Positions 1 to 4,531 of a DNA stretch of 5,970 nucleotides are shown one piece after another. Source of the stretch: Candidatus Bathyarchaeota archaeon UBA185 (GTDB lineage: Archaea; Thermoproteota; Bathyarchaeia; 40CM-2-53-6); the NCBI GenBank assembly GCA_002495485.1, contig DAFH01000161.1, positions 13,282 through 19,251 of the forward strand, given 5' to 3'. The notes under the pieces are model-generated. The model was not told where the DNA came from. It ran no database searches and was given only the letters and a program-made list of their open reading frames with translations. Numbering within the stretch: the stretch's first letter is position 1; the number at the start of each line of letters is the position of its first letter. The translations under genes and the position numbers were made by a program.

Positions 1-250
1 CTTGAAGACCCCGATCATTTTCCGTGGCAGAACTTGGGTAGATAAGAGATAGAAGACAGCCCCTGCTCAGGAGTGGCTGCTCGGGCCTTAGCTAACATTC
101 TTGGTTAGCGCCTACGGTTCTTGCGTTTAACACAGGCAAGCTTGTGATTCCCTGAACAGAAATCTTTCAATGTTGTTGATCCAATCGATTAACCGTCATA
201 AGACAGACCGCACGAGTCCCTTGAATTGTTGAAATCCGCTGATCTAGTCT
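1..250. other. upstream region without a complete gene
   Basis: No open frame here can be supported as a gene. On the + strand the frames close at stops at about 3, 43 and 50, so at most the last 14-16 codons of an upstream gene could be present. Neither short tail (ending NLGR or WVDKR) is recognisable. On the minus strand all frames are broken by position 92. I looked for tRNA features (a GGTTC-type T arm, an acceptor stem) and for C/D-box motifs and found none convincing. The region has short inverted repeats (91-109; a weak G-U-containing one at 175-193) and a mildly AT-rich stretch at 221-230, about 30 bases before the ATG at 251. That stretch would suit a weak promoter for a leaderless transcript but matches no clear TATA consensus. 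Confidence 0.6.
91..109. repeat. short inverted repeat (6-bp stem, 7-base loop)
   Basis: GCTAAC (91-96) and GTTAGC (104-109) are perfect reverse complements around a 7-base loop. There is no T-tract after it, so it is not a typical terminator. It could be part of an upstream mRNA 3' end, a protein-binding site, or chance. Confidence 0.35.
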
Positions 251-1558
251 ATGGAAGAAAATCGAACCGTTGCTATCGTCGGCGAGAATCCCGAGGCGCT
301 CTTCCTCTCCGTTCTTTGCGCTGAAGCTGGACTTTCGAACTACCTAGTCGGACCGTTCGGAGAAGATGGCAGAACTCACTCGAATCGACCTGGGATCGAA
401 GAGGTTCTCTGGCTCCTCGGAATCCTCACCAGGTCCGGCAGGATTAGCATAAGACCAGATCTTCGCCAGCTACCACTCACCAAGGTCAGAACGATCTTCC
501 TGACCACTCACGCCTCAAGCCCGGCCCAGACGAATTCACTGGAGACGACACTTCGCAACTTGGCGCCCGGACTCTCGGCAGGAACCACGGTTGCCTATGT
601 CGGTCTCTGCAGACCCCACTACACATTCACAACGGTCAGGCTTACAGTGGAGAAGCAGAGCGGTCTAAAGAGCGGAACGCACCTGAGCTTCTACTATCTT
701 CCCCTGTTCTGGTCAGGCGAGAGAATTCAGGAGTTCAAAGAGAAACCGAAAGTCCTGGCGAGCCTCCAAGAATCCCGCTCGTCAACATTTCAAGAAGATC
801 TTCTCAGAGTCTTTCCTGCGTTAAGCCTTGCCCCTAGCGTTGAACTCGCAGAGGCCTCGGGCCTCTTCACTGCGATCGGTCGCGACGTATCTCGCGCACT
901 CGGCCTCGAACTTGCCAAGATCTCGGAGACGCACGGTATCCATTACGATGACGTGCTGGATCTTTGCAGGGACACTGACCTTGGACCACTCGGTCGCTGT
1001 CGTTCGGCTCTTGGAAGAGAGTCTGTCGGTACAGAAATAGCCCTGTCCTACTCTCCTCGCCGGGTCGGGCCGAAACTCGTCCGCGCAGCCCACTCGATAA
1101 ACGAAGCCTACCAGTCGCAAGTTGTGGACTTGATACGAAGAGCTCTAAACCACTGCGGACATCCGTTTCGAAGATCCCGGGTCGCAATTCTCGGAACCGA
1201 CGGGTTGCTCAACAAACCATGGGCGAAAGCCGAGTCTCTGCCGTTGGTCGATTCGCTTCGAAGGAAGGGAGTCCAAGTCTCTCTGTATCCCGGTGAGACT
1301 GGCTCACAGCCTTGGAGCCAATTAGTAGGAGACAACGCTCGGGTCGAGAACAGTCTGCTCAGAGCGGTGGCTCGTGCAAGTTGCGCCGTCGTTGCTCTTC
1401 CGAACTCGTTCACGTCAGAGTTTGACGTGGATCGGGTAGCGACGGAGATGAATCGCCCTGGTGCTATCTGCGACCTTACTGGAGTTCTGGAAGCTTCAAA
1501 TGTTGAGAGGGCCGGCCTCTTCTACACGACGATTGGAAGAGGCACCCTCGACTCATGA
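251..1558 (+). CDS. divergent nucleotide-sugar 6-dehydrogenase family protein, probably catalytically inactive
   Basis: The 435 residues match the three-part plan and usual length of UDP-glucose/UDP-ManNAc dehydrogenases. An N-terminal Rossmann-like part (about 1-190) begins VAIVGENPEALFLSV. A central dimerisation helix region (about 195-300) includes AEASGLFTAIGRDV and LVRAAHSINEAY. A C-terminal UDP-binding domain (about 309-435) begins RVAILG and ends with the family's typical IGRG (428-431). Active enzymes oxidise C6 of a UDP-sugar with two NAD+. Here the GxGxxG loop is G11-E-N-P-E-A16, the usual catalytic Lys and Asn of the central helix align by eye with G204 and A208, and the PExxxxG segment reads PLFWSG. 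A Cys in GPLGRC (C250) may correspond to the nucleophile. It may therefore be a regulatory or structural paralogue. The ATG is preceded in frame by TAG at 245, so it is the first possible ATG. The gene ends in an ATGA overlap with the next gene. Family assignment is fairly sure; substrate and activity are not. Confidence 0.75.
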   Translation: MEENRTVAIVGENPEALFLSVLCAEAGLSNYLVGPFGEDGRTHSNRPGIEEVLWLLGILTRSGRISIRPDLRQLPLTKVRTIFLTTHASSPAQTNSLETTLRNLAPGLSAGTTVAYVGLCRPHYTFTTVRLTVEKQSGLKSGTHLSFYYLPLFWSGERIQEFKEKPKVLASLQESRSSTFQEDLLRVFPALSLAPSVELAEASGLFTAIGRDVSRALGLELAKISETHGIHYDDVLDLCRDTDLGPLGRCRSALGRESVGTEIALSYSPRRVGPKLVRAAHSINEAYQSQVVDLIRRALNHCGHPFRRSRVAILGTDGLLNKPWAKAESLPLVDSLRRKGVQVSLYPGETGSQPWSQLVGDNARVENSLLRAVARASCAVVALPNSFTSEFDVDRVATEMNRPGAICDLTGVLEASNVERAGLFYTTIGRGTLDS

Positions 1559-2508
1559 AACGCGTCGCCGTCGGCGTCATAGGAACTGGGTTCTGGGGAG
1601 AAAACCAAGTCAGGGTTCTCCGCCAGAGGCGGAATGCTGATCTAGTTGCTATCTGTGAGAAGGACGAGAGAAGGGCGAAGGAGATTGGCTGGAAGTACGG
1701 CGTCCCATGGTTTACCGACCTGGGCAAATTTCTTCGCTCCCCTCGTCTAGAAGCCGTCACCGTTTGCACGCCCACGCAGACTCACCTGTGGGTCGGATTG
1801 TCGGCGATCGAATCAGGGAAACATCTTCTCGTCGAGAAACCCATGACTGGAGAAGCGCAAACTGCCGAGAAACTCGCGAAATCAGCGAAGAAAGCCAGCT
1901 TGAAACTGCTCGTTGGTTTCATAGAGAGATTCAACCCCGGCGTAACAGCCGTCAGGAAACTCCTGAAGCAGAGAGCTGTGGGCGACGTCATAATCGCGAC
2001 GGGCCGCAGGGTCGCGAGATGGCCCATGAGGATCGGAGACGTGGGCGTAGTAAAGGACACGGCCATACACGACATCGATGCGATGCGATACTTACTAGGA
2101 GAGGAGGTTTCAGCGGTCTTTGCCCAAACCGGATCCTTGCGGAAACGGGCATACGAGGATTATGCAGAAATGATGCTACGATTTGACGGCGGCACCACGG
2201 GGTTCATTGATGCAAACTGGTTGACGCCCCGCAAGGTAAGAACTCTAATCATCACGGGCAGTGATGCGACAATCAACCTCGACTACATCACGCAGGAAAT
2301 CACGATTGAGAACTCAAAGCAACTCGTCAAACCGTACACGCCATGGGCCGAACCTCTCAAGCTCGAGCTCGAAAACTTTGCGTCGACCATAATCCAAGAC
2401 AAGAAGGAGGCTCCCTCTGGTGATGACGCACTTAGAGCAATACGAATCTGCGATGCGGCCTTGGAATCGGGCAGGTCCAAGACCCTCGTGACGCTCAAGG
2501 CTCATTAG
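1555..2508 (+). CDS. Gfo/Idh/MocA family NAD(P)-dependent oxidoreductase, UDP-GlcNAc 3-dehydrogenase-like
   Basis: This is a full-length (317 aa) soluble sugar oxidoreductase. Residues 1-120 form the Rossmann domain, with VGVIGTGFWG (7-16) as the dinucleotide loop, CTPTQTH (71-77) and the EKP motif with catalytic Lys K95. The C-terminal alpha/beta domain holds GFIERFNP (121-128) and the signature KDTAIHDID (168-176), with active-site H173 and flanking D169 and D176. The ERFNP block and the RIGDVGV...IHDID block are typical of the WlbA/archaeal UDP-N-acetylglucosamine 3-dehydrogenase branch, which makes a 3-keto sugar for later transamination. A UDP-amino-sugar substrate is therefore the best guess. 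The start ATG overlaps the previous stop by four bases (ATGA), implying translational coupling and a shared pathway. No aminotransferase or acetyltransferase is in the window to complete such a pathway. All expected catalytic residues are intact, in contrast to the upstream partner. Family certain, exact substrate inferred. Confidence 0.92.
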   Translation: MKRVAVGVIGTGFWGENQVRVLRQRRNADLVAICEKDERRAKEIGWKYGVPWFTDLGKFLRSPRLEAVTVCTPTQTHLWVGLSAIESGKHLLVEKPMTGEAQTAEKLAKSAKKASLKLLVGFIERFNPGVTAVRKLLKQRAVGDVIIATGRRVARWPMRIGDVGVVKDTAIHDIDAMRYLLGEEVSAVFAQTGSLRKRAYEDYAEMMLRFDGGTTGFIDANWLTPRKVRTLIITGSDATINLDYITQEITIENSKQLVKPYTPWAEPLKLELENFASTIIQDKKEAPSGDDALRAIRICDAALESGRSKTLVTLKAH

Positions 2509-2574
2509 AGATTTGAGCAACTGACTACGGTCAACTTTATCCCTCCGATGCAATGGTCTCGAAATAGACTACCA

Positions 2575-2847
2575 TTGAAGAGGCGCCTGATGGAGATTCT
2601 TGCCTGTCCTATCGACAAATACTACCCGCTCCAGCTACTTGTTTTCCAAGAGAAGGAAGAGATTACGGAGGGGCTACTCGTTTGCCCCAAGTGTGATCGA
2701 TGGTACCCGATCTCCGATGAGATTCCACAAATGCTTCCTGATGACCTGCGCGAGGCAAGAGAAGATCTTGAGTGGCTTCGCAAGTGGAAGTCACAGGTCC
2801 CGGCGCGAGTCCTGACTCAAGGAAAACCGTTCAGGCTAGAGTCCTGA
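2575..2847 (+). CDS. Trm112-like zinc-binding protein
   Basis: This small protein (90 aa from the chosen start) belongs to the Trm112/UPF0434 family. Trm112 stabilises and activates SAM-dependent methyltransferases acting on tRNA, rRNA and release factors in eukaryotes, and partners several methyltransferases in archaea. Visible motifs are ILACPIDK near the N-terminus, LLVCPKCDRWYPI in the middle, and DEIPQMLPDDLR after it. The zinc site is incomplete in Cys terms: one C at residue 11, then Asp (D14) where many relatives have a second Cys, then C37 and C40. The C-terminal 25 residues are charged and helical-looking. The start is uncertain. TTG at 2575 puts the first Cys about ten residues in, as usual for the family; ATG at 2548 would add nine residues (MQWSRNRLP) and ATG at 2590 would shorten it. 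No Shine-Dalgarno decides this. A weak TATA-like ACTTTAT lies near 2534-2540. It follows the oxidoreductase closely and may be cotranscribed or separately promoted. Confidence 0.9.
   Translation: MKRRLMEILACPIDKYYPLQLLVFQEKEEITEGLLVCPKCDRWYPISDEIPQMLPDDLREAREDLEWLRKWKSQVPARVLTQGKPFRLES
2831..2847. repeat. inverted repeat over the Trm112 stop codon
   Basis: TCAGG (2831-2835) and CCTGA (2843-2847) are perfect reverse complements around 7 bases. The right arm contains the stop codon TGA. Together with the repeat at 2860-2877 it makes two hairpins in tandem at the 3' end of this gene. No T-run follows. Confidence 0.35.
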
Positions 2848-2859
2848 CTTGCCGTTTCC

Positions 2860-2877
2860 ATGGGAACCTCATCCCAT
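2860..2877. repeat. perfect inverted repeat 3' of Trm112 (6-bp stem, 6-base loop)
   Basis: ATGGGA (2860-2865) pairs with TCCCAT (2872-2877) around ACCTCA, starting 13 bases after the Trm112 stop codon. It may be an mRNA 3'-end structure that protects or processes the upstream transcript. It lacks a following T-tract, and a protein-binding site or chance cannot be excluded. Confidence 0.4.
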
Positions 2878-3084
2878 ATCGTCAATGGAACTGTCTCCAG
2901 ACTGAGAAGCCGCTGCAAATTCAGAGCCTGCTGGTGTTTCTCGAAAATTCGACTCTGTGAACTCCTCGTCTGCCTAGGTCCCCGTGACGGACAAGATCGT
3001 TAGAAGGAACTAACAAGGACTTGCTTTGAACAGGGGAAAGCTTGGGAAACTCTACCAGAGTCTGATCAGCCATTCACCTCAATG

Positions 3085-3093
3085 AGATTATTA
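3085..3093 (+). promoter_or_regulatory. possible TATA box for the RIO1-Dim2-top6B group
   Basis: AGATTATTA is the most AT-rich short stretch in the last 100 bases before RIO1. If used as a TATA box, transcription would start about 25 bases downstream, near 3115, leaving a leader of about 25 bases before the TTG at 3140. The match to the archaeal TATA consensus is weak and no clear purine-rich BRE precedes it, so this is only a candidate. Confidence 0.25.
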
Positions 3094-3139
3094 CCCACTG
3101 ACTAGTTGAAGTAGTCCCACCTGTTTCGTTTGTGTTCGC

Positions 3140-3916
3140 TTGAGCGACAAACCCGAAGAGAACCTCCGTCGTCGAGAGGCTAGATACGACAGAGAACGTC
3201 GGGTCCGACTTAAGGTTGGCGAGGACGTTGAGACCCTAGAGGAAGTTTTCGACGGTAGGACGCTTATGACGGTGATGCATATGCTGAATACTGGAAGGCT
3301 CAAGGAGCTACAGGGCGCAGTAAAGGCCGGGAAGGAGAGCCGGATCTATCACGGGATCGATCCGAAGGGCGTCGAGGTCGCTGCGAAAATCTATCTCACA
3401 AGTTCGGCAATCTTCAGGCAGGGGCGGTTGAAGTATATTCGGGGAGATCCCCGGTTCAAAGATGTTCCCCGTGATACTCGGTCGCTTGTGGATCAGTGGG
3501 CTCTTAAGGAGTTCAAGAATCTGGAGCTGGCGCGGGAGGCTGATCTAGCTGTTCCGAAGCCAATCTATGTCGAGAAGAACGTTCTGCTCATGGAGTTCAT
3601 TGGGAAGAATGGGGTCCCCGCTCCTCAGTTGCGAGATGTGCGGCTTCAAGCTGCGGCGTCTTGGTATGAGAAGATAATCGGCATGCTCAGGACCCTATAT
3701 GACAAGGCCAAGCTTGTCCACGGGGACGTGAGCGAGTACAACATCCTCGTCCCAGACGGGTACCCGGTGCTGATAGATTTCGCTCAGGCCGTGACCGTTG
3801 AGCATCCGGAGGCGAAAGAGTTTCTGGAGCGGGACGTGGAAAACTTGAACAATTATTTCAATGGCCTCAACGTGAGAACTAGGTCGTTCGGACGGATATT
3901 CAAGATCGAAAAATGA
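3140..3916 (+). CDS. rio1: RIO1-type serine/threonine protein kinase
   Basis: At 258 aa this has the usual length of archaeal RIO1, an atypical kinase/ATPase linked to late maturation of the small ribosomal subunit. The ATP-binding loop is KAGKESRIYHGID (62-74). The catalytic Lys is K83 in AAKIY, the helix-C Glu is probably E124 in LKEFKNL, the hinge is MEFIG (151-155), the catalytic loop is HGDVSEYN (194-201) with D196 and N201, and the metal-binding Asp is D213 in LIDFAQAV. The SEYN loop marks RIO1 rather than RIO2, and the winged-helix domain of RIO2 is absent. A charged N-terminal arm (1-40) precedes the kinase core. The start must be TTG at 3140: an in-frame TGA at 3107 closes the frame and no ATG or GTG lies between. 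The stop overlaps the next gene's ATG by four bases (ATGA), so the two are probably translationally coupled. All catalytic residues are intact. Confidence 0.96.
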   Translation: MSDKPEENLRRREARYDRERRVRLKVGEDVETLEEVFDGRTLMTVMHMLNTGRLKELQGAVKAGKESRIYHGIDPKGVEVAAKIYLTSSAIFRQGRLKYIRGDPRFKDVPRDTRSLVDQWALKEFKNLELAREADLAVPKPIYVEKNVLLMEFIGKNGVPAPQLRDVRLQAAASWYEKIIGMLRTLYDKAKLVHGDVSEYNILVPDGYPVLIDFAQAVTVEHPEAKEFLERDVENLNNYFNGLNVRTRSFGRIFKIEK

Positions 3917-4509
3917 TCCATGAGACCAGAGTCAATGCAATGATCCCGCGCGACCGGATAGGGGTCCTAGTCGGCACGAAAGGCGCGGTCAAGTCGACAA
4001 TCGAGAAAAAGCTGTTCGTGGATCTAAAGATCGACAGCGAATCTGGATCAGTCGACATCGGGGTGAAGCCTGATTCTCCGGACCCTTCTGCTGCCCTTAG
4101 AGCCAAGGACTTGGTGTTGGCCATAGGGAGGGGATTCTCTCCGCCGAGGGCGTTCTCTCTCTTCAACGAAGATATGACGTTCGACATAGTGGACTTGCAC
4201 GACTACTTCGGGAAGAACGAGGCTGAGATCAAACGAGTCGACGGGAGAATCATCGGCCGGGACGGCAAGAGTAGGCGGAACTTGGAGGAGCTGACCGGGA
4301 CGTTAATCTCAGTACATGGCCATACGGTTTCGATTATTGGCACCTTTGAGTCTGTTTCGATAGCGAAGGACGCCCTCGAGAAGTTGATCGAGGGTCGGCA
4401 GCATGGTACCGTTTATAAGTTCTTGAGGAAGAAGCGAAGCCAGACGAAGAAGGAGAAAGCTGTAGAGCTGTGGGAAGGCCAAGTCAAGCAACCCCCGAAA
4501 AAATCCTAG
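3913..4509 (+). CDS. KH-domain RNA-binding protein, Dim2/Pno1-like
   Basis: The 198 residues contain two KH modules. The first (about 5-80) has RIGVLVGTKGAVK with the GxxG loop G21-T-K-G24, and ends in AIGRGFSPPRAFSLF. The second (about 88-162) has GRIIGRDGKSRRNLEELTG with GxxG at G115-R-D-G118. This is the layout of archaeal Dim2/Pno1 (KRR1-like), which binds the 3' end of small-subunit rRNA. In eukaryotes Pno1 recruits the Dim1 methyltransferase and helps the Nob1 cleavage step, in the same assembly stage as the RIO kinases. The C-terminal tail (169-198) is very basic (FLRKKRSQTKKEK) and could add RNA contacts. The start ATG sits in an ATGA overlap with RIO1. A later ATG (residue 10) would still keep the KH1 core, but the longer form fits the family. 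Top6B begins 22 bases after the stop. Confidence 0.95.
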   Translation: MIHETRVNAMIPRDRIGVLVGTKGAVKSTIEKKLFVDLKIDSESGSVDIGVKPDSPDPSAALRAKDLVLAIGRGFSPPRAFSLFNEDMTFDIVDLHDYFGKNEAEIKRVDGRIIGRDGKSRRNLEELTGTLISVHGHTVSIIGTFESVSIAKDALEKLIEGRQHGTVYKFLRKKRSQTKKEKAVELWEGQVKQPPKKS

Positions 4510-4531
4510 AGGTCCGCACGGATTAGTAACG

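Larger units (their letters stand above)
2848..3139. other. 292-base intergenic region before RIO1
   Basis: No coding frame here is convincing. A 62-residue frame spanning 2772-2960 overlaps the Trm112 gene out of frame and resembles nothing. In many archaea the gene just before RIO1 is translation factor aIF1A; it is not present here on either strand. The region holds short perfect hairpins at 2860-2877 and 3049-3061 (ACTCT, loop ACC, AGAGT), plus a 5-bp one at 2999-3014 (GTTAG/CTAAC). A weak TATA-like stretch lies at 3085-3093. There is no poly-T tract of five or more, so no ordinary archaeal terminator is evident. No tRNA or C/D-box features were found. Confidence 0.6.

Noticed and set aside
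1..52. C-terminal end of an upstream gene at the left edge
   Set aside because: Two frames stay open for 14-16 codons before a stop, but neither can be recognised or preferred over chance.
61..150. tRNA or C/D-box RNA gene upstream of the first CDS
   Set aside because: The hairpin at 91-109 and a GGTTC at 116-120 drew attention, but there is no acceptor stem, cloverleaf or paired C and D boxes.
821..1413. Overlapping minus-strand frames of about 100 residues
   Set aside because: They are antisense to the conserved dehydrogenase-family gene, overlap one another, and show no motifs or independent start signals.
1707..2186. 159-residue + strand frame within the Gfo/Idh/MocA gene
   Set aside because: The overlapping frame encodes a protein with all catalytic motifs in order; this one is Arg-rich with no recognisable domain, typical of a frame shadow.
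2772..2960. 62-residue + strand frame from the end of Trm112 into the intergenic region
   Set aside because: It starts out of frame inside Trm112, has no ribosome site or family resemblance, and its composition is not protein-like.
4509..4513. GAGGT as ribosome binding site for top6B
   Set aside because: It is 18 bases from the ATG, too far for a normal Shine-Dalgarno interaction.
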